From: Natronococcus sp. A-GB7
GTDB taxonomy: Archaea; Halobacteriota; Halobacteria; Halobacteriales; Natrialbaceae
DNA length: 64,000 nucleotides
Assembly (NCBI RefSeq): GCF_029688865.1
Contig: NZ_JARUKV010000007.1
Coordinates: 115,124 to 179,123, forward strand
Reading direction: 5' to 3'
Made by a program: the position numbers and the translations under genes. Under the pieces are notes generated by a model. It had not been told where the DNA came from, ran no database searches, and was given only the letters and a program-made list of their open reading frames with translations. Numbering within the stretch: the first letter of the stretch is position 1; the number at the start of each line of letters is the position of its first letter. Shown here piece by piece: positions 55,136-63,580 of this stretch.

Positions 55136-56884
55136 ATGCAGACGGTGCTGAGTCACGACGGCTGGACCCGAGCCGATGGCGTCGCGGTTCGGGGTCGCGC
55201 GTTCGAGGACGGGCAGCTCCTCGAGGGACCGTCCCTCGCCGCCCGCCTCTCCGAGACCCGAAAGTCCGACGCCCCGCTCGAGGCCGTCGCCGCCCTCGCG
55301 GCCGACCTCGAGGGCTTTTTCGCCGCCGTCATCGAGGACGGCGACGCCACCTCCCTCGTCGCCGACGGCGCCGGATCCATCCCGCTGTACTACGGTCCCG
55401 ACGGAACGGTCTCCAATCGCGGGCGCGTCGTTCGCGAGGCGCTCGAGGCGGCGACCGACCCCGTCGCCGAGAGCGAGTTCCTCCTGACGCGGTACGTTAC
55501 CGGACCCGAGACGATCTGGTCGGGCGTGTACACGACCCAGCCCGGCGAGGTGGTCCGGATCGACGGCGACGGGATCACACGTCGAACCTACCGCGAGTAC
55601 TGGCCCGCGGGTCCCGAGGACGAACGCGCGAACGAATCGGCGAACCCCCGGGCGAGCCTCGAGTCGGCCCTCGAGACCGCGCTCGATCGGCTCGAGTGCG
55701 TTGCGGGCAACCGTCCAGTCGTCGTCCCGCTCTCGGGCGGCTACGACTCCCGGCTGCTCGCGTCGGCGCTCGTCGAGCGCGACCGCGAGGTGATCGGTTT
55801 TACGTTCGGCAGGTCGGGCCACCCCGACGTCGAACTGAGCAGAGAGATCGCGGACCGCCTCGGGATCCGCTGGGAGTTCCGTGACTACGACGAGTCGACG
55901 TGGCGAGAGTGGTACCGCGGCCCGGAGGGGCGGCGGTACGAGCGCGAGGCGTTCGGCGGCGACGCGCTCCCCTTCCTCGCGGAGTGGCCCGCCGTCCGCG
56001 AGCTGGTCGCCGACGGACGGCTCCCGACCGACGCGCTGTACTGTCCGGGCCACACCGTCGCGACGCCCAGCGAGCGGCTGCCGCGGTTCGTCGGCGAGCG
56101 CGAACGGAGCGAGGACTCGAGCGTCGGCTGCGGGCCCGCCGTCGACGCCGACGACGACGCGCTCGACCGAGAGCTGATCGACCCTACCCTCGAGGACCTC
56201 GTCGACTACGTCCTCGAGCGCCACTACGCGCTGTGGGAGTGGGCCGACGAGCGGTTCGAGGACGCCGCGCGGGAACGGATCCGACAGGGGCTGCTCGGCG
56301 ACCGCGACCCGAGCGCCGTTGCGGACCCTGCGACTGTAGCCGCGGCCTACGAGCGCTGGGAGTGGCGCGGGCGGATGGCGACGTTCACCAACGGCGACCT
56401 CCGGGTCTACGAGGACGCGGGCCTCGACTGGTGGCTCCCGCTGTGGGATCCCGCCTACGTTCGCGCCTGGGAGCGCGTCCCGCTCGCGGCCCGACGGGGG
56501 AAGGGGCTCCACGCCGACCTCGCGCGCGAGCGGTATCAACGCGTAGCCGACGTTCCCGACGAGCGGGCGGGGCTGACGGACCGGACGCTCTCGCCCGCGG
56601 ATCGCCACCTCGCGCTGGTTCGACACTCGCCGATCCGCCAGTTCACCGAGCGCAACGGGGACTGGGAGCCGCCGTTTCTCGCGCCCCGGTCGGCCTGGAG
56701 CGAGCCCGGCTCCCATCCCCTGGCGTGGTACGGGATCGTCGACGACGACGTCCTCGAGGCGCTCCCGGCGTTTCGGAACCTCTACGCGCTGCGGACGCTG
56801 GCCGCAACGGGTCGGCTCGACCTCGAGGACGCGTCGGGCCCGATCCCCGACCGATCGACGATTCGGCTGCCGAGCGACGGCTGA
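55136..56884 (+). CDS. Asparagine-synthase-like amidotransferase lacking the N-terminal Cys
   Basis: A 582-residue protein with two parts. Residues 1-165 resemble the class II glutamine amidotransferase fold but start MQTVLSHDG, without the catalytic cysteine at position 2. Residues about 190 onward form the ATP-PPase synthetase, with the pyrophosphate loop VPLSGGYDSRLLASALVE and later DWWLPLWDPAYVRAWERVPL. An adenylating enzyme that uses free ammonia or another amine donor is possible; true asparagine synthesis is not certain. It is 51 bases upstream of thiB on the same strand. Confidence 0.85.
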   Translation: MQTVLSHDGWTRADGVAVRGRAFEDGQLLEGPSLAARLSETRKSDAPLEAVAALAADLEGFFAAVIEDGDATSLVADGAGSIPLYYGPDGTVSNRGRVVREALEAATDPVAESEFLLTRYVTGPETIWSGVYTTQPGEVVRIDGDGITRRTYREYWPAGPEDERANESANPRASLESALETALDRLECVAGNRPVVVPLSGGYDSRLLASALVERDREVIGFTFGRSGHPDVELSREIADRLGIRWEFRDYDESTWREWYRGPEGRRYEREAFGGDALPFLAEWPAVRELVADGRLPTDALYCPGHTVATPSERLPRFVGERERSEDSSVGCGPAVDADDDALDRELIDPTLEDLVDYVLERHYALWEWADERFEDAARERIRQGLLGDRDPSAVADPATVAAAYERWEWRGRMATFTNGDLRVYEDAGLDWWLPLWDPAYVRAWERVPLAARRGKGLHADLARERYQRVADVPDERAGLTDRTLSPADRHLALVRHSPIRQFTERNGDWEPPFLAPRSAWSEPGSHPLAWYGIVDDDVLEALPAFRNLYALRTLAATGRLDLEDASGPIPDRSTIRLPSDG

Positions 56885-56935
56885 GCCGGATCGAAAGCGC
56901 GACCCTTACGTACCACCGGTTGTGATCACCCGGTA

Positions 56936-58021
56936 ATGAGACGACGGACGTTTCTCGCGAGCGGGGGGACAGTCGCCGGACTCGGTCTGGCCGGCTGCAT
57001 TTCACAGGACGGAGACAACGGCGGGACGACCGGGAACGGCGACGACGAGGACGTGCTCCGGGTCGCGGCGAACACCTCGTTCGTCGACGCCCCAAGCGAC
57101 AGTCCCGGCGAGTGGATCGCCGACGAGTTCGCCGACCGGTACGATGTCGAGTTCGAGTGGCACACGCCCGAACAGGAGCTGAACTACTACATCGAGCGCC
57201 ACAACGAGGACGTCGAGATCGAACCTGAGCTCTACCTGGGGCTGAACCCCCACGAGGTCGTCCGGGCCGACCAGAACACCAACGGCGACCTGTTCGTCGA
57301 GACCGACGACGACGCCCTCGAGCACCTCGCGAACGTCGACGAGGAGCACTACTTCGACCCCCAGGGCCGGGTGATTCCGACCTACCGGAGCTTCTGTGCG
57401 ATGGTCTACGACGGTCGCAACGTTGACACTCCCGAAACGTTCGAGGACCTGCTCGATCCCGAGTACGAGGGCCAGATCGCGGTCTCGAACCCCCAGCGCG
57501 GGACAACCGGGCTGCTCTTCTTGCTGTGGACGATCGACTACTTCGGCGAGGACGAGTACCTCGAGTACTGGGAGGAGTTACTCGACAACGATACGCGCGT
57601 TCTCGACTCCTGGAGCGAGGTCTACGCCCAGTTCGAGGAGGGCGAGGTTCCGGTCGTCGCCTCCTACGCGAACGACCGCGTCTACGCCCAACGCGCCGGC
57701 AACGATCTCGAGAAACACCAGGTCGCGTTGCTGAACGACCAGGCCTACGCCAACGTTGCCGGGATGGGTCGGTTCGCGGACGGGACGAACGACGAACTGG
57801 CCCACGAGTTCATGGACTTCATCCTCGACCCCGAAGTCCAGGCCGTGATCGCCGAACGCAACGTGACGGGTCCGGTCAACGACGAAACCGAGCTTCCGGA
57901 GGTGTACGAGGAGTACGCCGAAGTGCCCGACGACACGCCGTTCTTCGACTACGACGACCTCGAGGCGAACCTCGACGACTGGCTCGGCGAGTGGGAGCAG
58001 GTCGCCGCCGGCGACCACTGA
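56936..58021 (+). CDS. thiB: Thiamine ABC transporter, substrate-binding lipoprotein
   Basis: A 361-residue periplasmic-type binding protein. The signal MRRRTFLASGGTVAGLGLAG then C has a Tat motif and lipobox. The mature part has LRVAANTSFVDAPSDSPGEW, RVIPTYRSFCAMVYDGRNVD, ETFEDLLDPEYEGQIAVSNP and the C-terminal LAHEFMDFILDPEVQAVIAE, all of the ThiB/iron-binding type-2 family. With the ThiP-like permease and ThiQ-like ATPase downstream it forms an importer for thiamine or a phosphate ester. The asparagine-synthase-like gene precedes it. Confidence 0.9.
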   Translation: MRRRTFLASGGTVAGLGLAGCISQDGDNGGTTGNGDDEDVLRVAANTSFVDAPSDSPGEWIADEFADRYDVEFEWHTPEQELNYYIERHNEDVEIEPELYLGLNPHEVVRADQNTNGDLFVETDDDALEHLANVDEEHYFDPQGRVIPTYRSFCAMVYDGRNVDTPETFEDLLDPEYEGQIAVSNPQRGTTGLLFLLWTIDYFGEDEYLEYWEELLDNDTRVLDSWSEVYAQFEEGEVPVVASYANDRVYAQRAGNDLEKHQVALLNDQAYANVAGMGRFADGTNDELAHEFMDFILDPEVQAVIAERNVTGPVNDETELPEVYEEYAEVPDDTPFFDYDDLEANLDDWLGEWEQVAAGDH

Positions 58022-58096
58022 ACGAGCCGTGGCCTCGAGCGCACCGAACGATCCGACTGCGGGCGTCGCGAAGCGGCCACCGCCGCGAGCGACGGC

Positions 58097-58411
58097 TCAG
58101 TCGCCGTCGCTCCGGGCGTCTCGGCCCAGCTCCGATTCGACGGCGTCGACCTTGTCGGTCGCCGTCATCGACTTCTCGCGCTTGTCGTCGACCTGTACCA
58201 GCGTCTGGACCTCGCTACCCTCGACCGCCTGGTGGGCGGCCCCGCAGGCCGCAAACAGCTCCTCGACGTCCTCGGCCTCGAGCGTCGTCGCCATCGGCGC
58301 CGTCTCGTACTCGACGTCGTACTCCTCGAGGGCGTCGATCGCGGCCGCGACGTCCTCGGTTACGTCGTCGTCGGTGATCGGGGTCACGCGAAGCAGCGCG
58401 AAGACTGTCAT
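58097..58411 (-). CDS. Thiamine-binding protein, MTH1187/YkoF type
   Basis: A 104-residue protein of the MTH1187/YkoF ferredoxin-like fold family, known to bind thiamine or hydroxymethylpyrimidine. It starts MTVFALLRVTPITDDDVTED, contains YDVEYETAPMATTLEAEDVE then ELFAACGAAHQAV, and ends with a helix and acidic tail. The start is at 58411. It lies on the opposite strand between thiB and thiP, which supports a link to thiamine. It may store or deliver the vitamin in the cytoplasm; this is inference from family and position. Confidence 0.83.
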   Translation of the reverse strand: MTVFALLRVTPITDDDVTEDVAAAIDALEEYDVEYETAPMATTLEAEDVEELFAACGAAHQAVEGSEVQTLVQVDDKREKSMTATDKVDAVESELGRDARSDGD

Positions 58412-58510
58412 AGTCGTCTGTTTCCGGGGTCGTGACGTAGTGGTTTCGGTCGCCGGTACCACCGGATGGTCGAGCCGGCTCACAGCCCGGTCCTCGGCGG
58501 GCGAATCCGC

Positions 58511-58517
58511 GGAGGTG
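58511..58517 (+). promoter_or_regulatory. Shine-Dalgarno site deciding the thiP start
   Basis: GGAGGTG stands 5 bases before a GTG codon at 58523, a full match to the 16S rRNA 3' end. It places the thiP start at 58523, not at the ATG-type start at 58466, and shows that this gene is translated from a leadered mRNA, unlike most genes here. Confidence 0.7.
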
Positions 58518-58522
58518 GCCAC

Positions 58523-60415
58523 GTGAGCGACCGCACCGATCCGAGAGCCAACGGCGGGGCGACCGCGCCCGTCGACGGTCCCGGTTCGGGCCCCGACCCC
58601 GGAAATCCCCGTACGGGAGACGAACCGACGGGACGACGGCGCGCGAGAGGAATTCGCAACCGCCTCGAGCGTCGGGCCATCGCGCTGTTCGGCCTCGGAA
58701 CGATCCTCCTGCTGGTCGTGCTGTTTTATTACCCCGTCGCGACGGTGTTCGTCGAGGCCGTCGTCGTCGAAGGCGCGGTGACGCTCGCGGTCTTTCTGGA
58801 GCTCCTGCGGGATCCCTTTTATTTCGGCGACCTCGCCCGCCTGTTTGCCGGCGAGTCGCCGCTCGCGGTCGCGAGCGACCTGCTCTCTGCCGATCGTCGG
58901 ATCGGGATCGTCGGCTTCACCGCCTATCAGGCGTTCCTCTCGACGCTGCTCAGCGTCGCACTCGGCGTTCCCGCGGCCTACGTCCTCGCGCGCTACGAGT
59001 TCCGCGGTCGGCAGACGCTGCGCTCGCTGACGGTTCTTCCCTTCGTACTCCCGTCGATCATGGTCGCGGTCGGCTTCGTCGCGACGTTCGGTCAGAACGG
59101 CACGCTCAACCGCCTGCTCGGGCTCGTCGGGCTTGGCCCGATCGAGCTGATGTTCACGCTCGAGGCGATCCTCATCGCCCACGCGTTCTACAACGCCCCG
59201 CTCGTCGCGCGGGTGACGACCGCGGCCTGGGAGTCCGTCGACGCGAGCGCGATCGAGACCGCCCGCAGCCTCGGTGCGAGCCCCTTCCGTGCCTTTCGGG
59301 ACGTCGTCGCTCCCCAGCTGTACCCGGCGGTGCTGATGGGCGCGGCCCTGACCTTCGTCTTCACGTTCGGAACCTTCCCGATCGTGCTGGCGCTGGGCGG
59401 GTTCGAGCTGGCGACCGTCGAGGTGTTCGTCTACCGGCTGATTCAGGACCTGAACTACGCCGAGGCCGCCGCGCTGGCGATCGTCGAACTCGTCATCACG
59501 CTGGGGATCCTCTACGGCTACCTGCGCTACGAGGCGAACCACGTCGTCCGCTCTCGAGGAGTTCGTCCGCTCCCGCGTCGTCCGCTCTCGCCGCCGTCGC
59601 TGTCGGTCCGCGAACTGGCTCCGCGGGCCGGGATCGCCGTTTACGCCGCCATCGCGCTGGTCGTCTTCGTCTCGCCGATCGTCAGCATGCTCTACGCCAG
59701 CGTCTCGGGACCCAACGGGCTCACGCTGGACCACTACCGGTTTCTGATCGATCGTCAGCAGACCGCCGCGGCGTTCCAGGTCCGGCCCTGGCCCGCGATC
59801 CGCAACTCCCTGCTGTTTGCCGCGGGCGCGCTCGCGCTCGCTCTGCCGATGGGCGTCGTCGTCTCGGTGCTGACGACCAGACGCTACCGGGGCCGGAAGC
59901 TTGTCGACGCCGTGGCGATGGCCCCGCTCGCCGTCTCGGGGATCATCGTCGGGATCGGCCTCCTTCGAGGACCGGTCTTCGGTATCGAGCTCGCGGGCTG
60001 GCAGATCACGATGGGTGGCGCCGCGGCGATCGTCGCCGCCCACGCGGTCTCCTGCTATCCGTTCGTCGTTCGCACCGTGGCACCCGGGCTCGAGTCCGTC
60101 GACCGATCGCTCGTCGAGTCGGCCCGCGCGCTCGGTGCCTCGCGCGCTCGAGCCCTGTACGACGTCGAACTCCCGCTGGTCTGGCCCGGCGTCGTCGCGG
60201 GCGCCGCTTTCGTCGTCGCAATCTCGATGGGCGAGTTCTCCTCGACGGTCATCCTCGCGACCGGGACGGATCAGTACACGATGCCGGTCGCGATCGAACG
60301 GTTCATCGGCCGTCGGCTCGGACCCGCAACCGCAATGGGCGTCGTCCTGCTGGTCGTCACGAGCATCAGTTTCGTGATCATCGACCGCCTCGGGGGTGAG
60401 AGCTTTGGCATCTGA
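58523..60415 (+). CDS. thiP: Thiamine ABC transporter, fused permease
   Basis: A 630-residue double permease: two binding-protein-dependent transport domains in tandem, about 12 helices. Each has an EAA loop: ESVDASAIETARSLGASPFR at about residue 245 and ESVDRSLVESARALGASRAR near 530. The first 50 residues are a proline/glycine-rich tail. Start GTG at 58523 is set by the GGAGGTG box. ThiQ overlaps its end by about 10-20 bases. Relatives carry iron(III) or thiamine; thiamine is favoured by ThiB and the nearby thiamine-binding protein. Confidence 0.92.
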   Translation: MSDRTDPRANGGATAPVDGPGSGPDPGNPRTGDEPTGRRRARGIRNRLERRAIALFGLGTILLLVVLFYYPVATVFVEAVVVEGAVTLAVFLELLRDPFYFGDLARLFAGESPLAVASDLLSADRRIGIVGFTAYQAFLSTLLSVALGVPAAYVLARYEFRGRQTLRSLTVLPFVLPSIMVAVGFVATFGQNGTLNRLLGLVGLGPIELMFTLEAILIAHAFYNAPLVARVTTAAWESVDASAIETARSLGASPFRAFRDVVAPQLYPAVLMGAALTFVFTFGTFPIVLALGGFELATVEVFVYRLIQDLNYAEAAALAIVELVITLGILYGYLRYEANHVVRSRGVRPLPRRPLSPPSLSVRELAPRAGIAVYAAIALVVFVSPIVSMLYASVSGPNGLTLDHYRFLIDRQQTAAAFQVRPWPAIRNSLLFAAGALALALPMGVVVSVLTTRRYRGRKLVDAVAMAPLAVSGIIVGIGLLRGPVFGIELAGWQITMGGAAAIVAAHAVSCYPFVVRTVAPGLESVDRSLVESARALGASRARALYDVELPLVWPGVVAGAAFVVAISMGEFSSTVILATGTDQYTMPVAIERFIGRRLGPATAMGVVLLVVTSISFVIIDRLGGESFGI

Positions 60416-61562
60416 GGAGCCGGATCGCTCGCTCGAGCCGCTCGAGTCCCGACCCCCGAGTACAGAGTCGCCGACCGAGGATCGACCGATCGCCGTCGAC
60501 CTCGAGGGCGTCACGAAACGCTACGCCGGAACGACGGCCGTCGACGGCGTCTCGCTATCGGTCCGGGAGGGGGAGTTCTTTACGCTCGTCGGCCCCTCCG
60601 GCTGTGGAAAGACGACGACGCTGCGCCTGATCGCCGGTTTCGAGTCGGCGACCGACGGCGCGGTTCGGTTCCACGGCGAGGACGTCACCGGCGTCCCGCC
60701 CGAGGCCCGGGACGTCGGCGTCGTCTTCCAGAACTACGCGCTGTTTCCCCACATGAGCGTCGGCGAGAACGTCGCCTACGGGCTCAACTTCGCGGAGCCA
60801 CCCGGGGGCGTCTCGGACGACGAACGGGTTCGGGAGTTACTCGAGCTGGTCGACCTCGAGGGGATGGCCGAGCGCGAGCCCGACCGTCTTTCCGGCGGGC
60901 AACAACAGCGGGTCGCGATCGCCCGCGCGCTGGCACCCGGTCCCGACGTCCTCCTGCTCGACGAGCCGATGAGTGCGCTCGACGCCCAGCTACGCGAGCG
61001 ACTGCGGATCCAGGTGAAGGCGATCCAGAAGGAACTCGACATTACGACGATCTACGTCACCCACGACCAGGAGGAGGCGCTGGCGATTTCGGATCGCGTC
61101 GCGGTGATGCGGGACGGAACGCCCGAACAGGTCGCCCCACCCCGCGAGATCTACCGCCGGCCCGGGACGCGGTTCGTCGCGGAGTTCGTCGGCGACAACA
61201 ACGTCTTCGACGGGACGGTTCGGTCGCTCGGCGCGGACGGAGCCGTCTCGGTGGATATCGGACCGGAGACGTTCGCCGTCGCTCCCGGCGAGGACGACGT
61301 CGCCGTCGACGACGGCCTCGCGTTCTGCGTCAGACCGGAGAACCTGGTCGTCGAGGCCGACTCGACCGGTGATCCCAGGACAGAAAACGTGACGCAGGCG
61401 ACCGTCCGGAGCGCGGAGTTTCTCGGCGAGACGACCCGGGTCCACCTCGAGTGGCAGGGCCAGGAACTGCTCGTGCGAACGCGGGATCTGCTGTCGGGCG
61501 AGGTCCTCGTCGGGTTCGATCCCGAGGACGCACACGTCGTTTCGGTCGATCGAACTGTATGA
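60396..61562 (+). CDS. thiQ: Thiamine ABC transporter, ATP-binding subunit
   Basis: A 388-residue ABC ATPase of the Pot/Fe/ThiQ group. Walker A GPSGCGKTTTLRLIAGFE, signature LSGGQQQRVAIARALAPG, Walker B VLLLDEPMSALDAQLRER and the H-loop YVTHDQEEALAISDRV are intact; a C-terminal TOBE-like beta domain follows (about residues 260-380). The start could be GTG 60396 or TTG 60405; in the second case GGGGGTGA would be its ribosome binding site. Both overlap the thiP end, so translation is coupled. Confidence 0.92.
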   Translation: MRALASEEPDRSLEPLESRPPSTESPTEDRPIAVDLEGVTKRYAGTTAVDGVSLSVREGEFFTLVGPSGCGKTTTLRLIAGFESATDGAVRFHGEDVTGVPPEARDVGVVFQNYALFPHMSVGENVAYGLNFAEPPGGVSDDERVRELLELVDLEGMAEREPDRLSGGQQQRVAIARALAPGPDVLLLDEPMSALDAQLRERLRIQVKAIQKELDITTIYVTHDQEEALAISDRVAVMRDGTPEQVAPPREIYRRPGTRFVAEFVGDNNVFDGTVRSLGADGAVSVDIGPETFAVAPGEDDVAVDDGLAFCVRPENLVVEADSTGDPRTENVTQATVRSAEFLGETTRVHLEWQGQELLVRTRDLLSGEVLVGFDPEDAHVVSVDRTV

Positions 61563-61592
61563 TAGGGTTCCGAGTTCGATTAGCTCGAGGTG

Positions 61593-61762
61593 ACGCTACA
61601 TAGAGGCGGAGGCGGTATCACTGCGGTGCGGTTCAAGCACAGCACCCGCGATCGAGCATCGCGAGTGAGCGGCTTTTTAGCGTAGATTTTTGCGCGAGTG
61701 GTTCCGCGCTTCGCGCGGAATCCCGACGCGCAAAAAGGTACGTGTGCATCTCTACGTAGCGT
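61593..61762 (+). repeat. Structured repeat element, copy B
   Basis: Second copy of the element at 24562-24786. It has the same 5' block (GCGGAGGCGGTATCACTGCG; CAGCACCCGCGATC; GAGCGGCTTTTTAGCGTAGA) and 3' block AAAGGTACGTGTGCAT (61734-61749). The closing stem is CTACATAGAG (61596-61605) with CTCTACGTAG (61750-61759), 9 of 10 positions paired. The middle carries TTTTTGCGCG paired with CGCGCAAAAA (61687-61696 and 61727-61736), enclosing the hairpin TTCCGCGCTTCGCGCGGAA (61702-61720). It lies between the thiQ end and a low-GC arsenic segment. Confidence 0.65.
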
Positions 61763-61806
61763 TTGGTTTATCGAGATGGAGGTAAAGTCGTTCCATGAAA
61801 GTGGTT

Positions 61807-62285
61807 CTATAACATCCTCTCGATACCAGACTCGATCTCTTGATTACCGGCCGCAGGTGGATTGACAGTGACGACAGGCACTGGTGCAGTCCGAATTACC
61901 TTGTCTGCGACACTACCCACGAGAGCACGAGTAACACCTCCACGATCTGCCGTCCCCATAACGACCGCCTCAATTTCGTCTTCCACGGCTTTCGCCACTA
62001 TCTCGGCAGCAGGAACGACTTCACGCACCGTCGCCTCAGCATCGACTCCGTACTCTGGTGGTTCTTCTGCAAGAGTAATCCTCGTTCGTCTGCTGTCTCG
62101 TGGAGACGAGTCCGTATCGAGGACGAATCACCGGAGTAACCAGCACTCGTTGCGATACTCACGTCTGCAACCGCGAGAACGTGGACATTAGTGCCGACCT
62201 GATTTATAAAAGCAAACCCCCATCGAGCCACTTCCGTTGCTGGATCTCTTCCGCCGGTTGGGAGTAGGATTGTCTCTACATTGCA
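61807..62285 (-). pseudogene. Frameshifted universal stress protein
   Basis: The sequence encodes a UspA protein in two frames. The first, from about 62280, reads ETILLPTGGRDPATEVARWG then FAFINQVGTNVHVLAVADVS up to about 62075. The second reads ITLAEEPPEYGVDAEATVRE then AAEIVAKAVEDEIEAVVMGT and GGVTRALVGSVADKVIR, ending at 61807. At least one frameshift lies near 62070-62085, and the ATG overlapping the acr3 stop is also out of frame with the first part. Lower GC than the core genes. Convergent with thiQ, and directly behind acr3 on the same strand. Confidence 0.75.
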
Positions 62286-62286
62286 T

Positions 62287-63462
62287 TCAGTCGTCGTCTG
62301 TTTCCAGCGTCGGTTCTGGTGGTTCGGTTAGGCCGTCAAGGCGGCCAGTCTCGTAGCCCGTCCAGTCAAACTTCTCTTGGAAGTAGATGGCGACGTTCAC
62401 CAGCGCAAGGAGGACCGGTACCTCGATGAGCGGTCCGACGACAGTGGCGAACGCGACACCGGAACCGACGCCGAAGACGGCGACGGCAACCGCAATCGCG
62501 AGTTCGAAGTTGTTCGAGGCCGCGGTGAAGCCGATGGCAGTCGTTGTCGAGTAGTCCGCGCCGATTCCCCGGCCCATTGCGAAGCTCACGAGGAACATCA
62601 TGACAAAGTAGATCGTCAGCGGGACGGCGATCCAGACGACGTCGGTCGGCTGAGCGAGGATGTTCTCACCCTGCGTGGCGAACATCACGACGACAGTAAA
62701 CAGGAGCGCGATCAGCGTGACAGGGCTGATCTTCGGGACGAACTCCTCTTCGTACCACTCCTCGCCTTTCGAACGGACGCCGCCGAAACGAGTCAGGATC
62801 CCGCCGGCGAAAGGAATGCCGAGGAAGATCGCGATCGCCCAGAACACCTGTGTGACCGTGATGTCGAACGTACCGATGCCAGCGACCAGCGCGTCCATCC
62901 CCAGCAGCGGCGGCAGGAACAGCGCGAAAAACCAGATGTACACCCCGTAGGTGATGATCTGGAAGACGCTGTTGAACGCGACCAGTCCGGCAGCGTACTC
63001 GCTCGAGCCGTCGGCAAGATCGTTCCAGACGAGTACCATCGCAATACACCGGGCCATGCCGATAAAGATCAGGCCAAGGAAGTACTCGGGATGGGCTGGG
63101 AATGGTGGCACGAGTCCGCTGAAGAAAACGACCGCTAACAGGAACATCAGCGTAGGGCCGATGAGCCAGTTCTGGATCAGGCTCAGACTAAGCACTCGCC
63201 ACGCGCTGAACACCCGTGGCAGCTGACCGTAGTTGACCTTTGCTAGCGGTGGGTACATCATCGCGATCAGCCCGATCTCGACGAGATAGTAATCCTGAAT
63301 CGGGTCTACTACGGAAGGAGCGACAGTCCCGAGTCCGACACCGATCCCCATCGCGGCGAAGATCCAGACGGTCAGGTACTTATCGAGAAAGTCCATCGAC
63401 CGTGGGTCGCCGCAGTTCGGGCAACTACAGTTCGGACCGTGCTCGTGATCAGAGCTGCTCAT
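62287..63462 (-). CDS. acr3: ACR3 family arsenite efflux transporter
   Basis: A 391-residue membrane carrier with ten helices that expels arsenite by H+ exchange. Family pieces: MGIGVGLGTVAPSVV, IGLIAMMYPPLAKVNYGQL, FIGMARCIAMVLVWNDLADG (with the essential cysteine of helix 5), and TAIGFTAASNNFELAIAVAV. An N-terminal CSCPNCGDP segment (about residues 12-20) may bind As or Zn. The start at 63462 gives MSSSDHEHGPNCSCPNCGD. GC is lower than in the rest of the window, suggesting horizontal transfer. No ArsR or arsenate reductase gene is in view. Confidence 0.95.
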   Translation of the reverse strand: MSSSDHEHGPNCSCPNCGDPRSMDFLDKYLTVWIFAAMGIGVGLGTVAPSVVDPIQDYYLVEIGLIAMMYPPLAKVNYGQLPRVFSAWRVLSLSLIQNWLIGPTLMFLLAVVFFSGLVPPFPAHPEYFLGLIFIGMARCIAMVLVWNDLADGSSEYAAGLVAFNSVFQIITYGVYIWFFALFLPPLLGMDALVAGIGTFDITVTQVFWAIAIFLGIPFAGGILTRFGGVRSKGEEWYEEEFVPKISPVTLIALLFTVVVMFATQGENILAQPTDVVWIAVPLTIYFVMMFLVSFAMGRGIGADYSTTTAIGFTAASNNFELAIAVAVAVFGVGSGVAFATVVGPLIEVPVLLALVNVAIYFQEKFDWTGYETGRLDGLTEPPEPTLETDDD

Positions 63463-63580
63463 TGGCAGACCCCTCCGTCGAACCGTTCTGGAGGTGGACG
63501 CTGGCTGCAAATCGTTCGCTGCAACGTGCCGTCAGGGATAGGTCTAAAGACATGTGTGGAAAATTTCCTTGAACTATGAC

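Noticed and set aside
58022..58522. TPP riboswitch ahead of thiP
   Set aside because: The conserved CUGAGA and ACCUGAU-type cores were not found on either strand; most of the span is the thiamine-binding protein gene.
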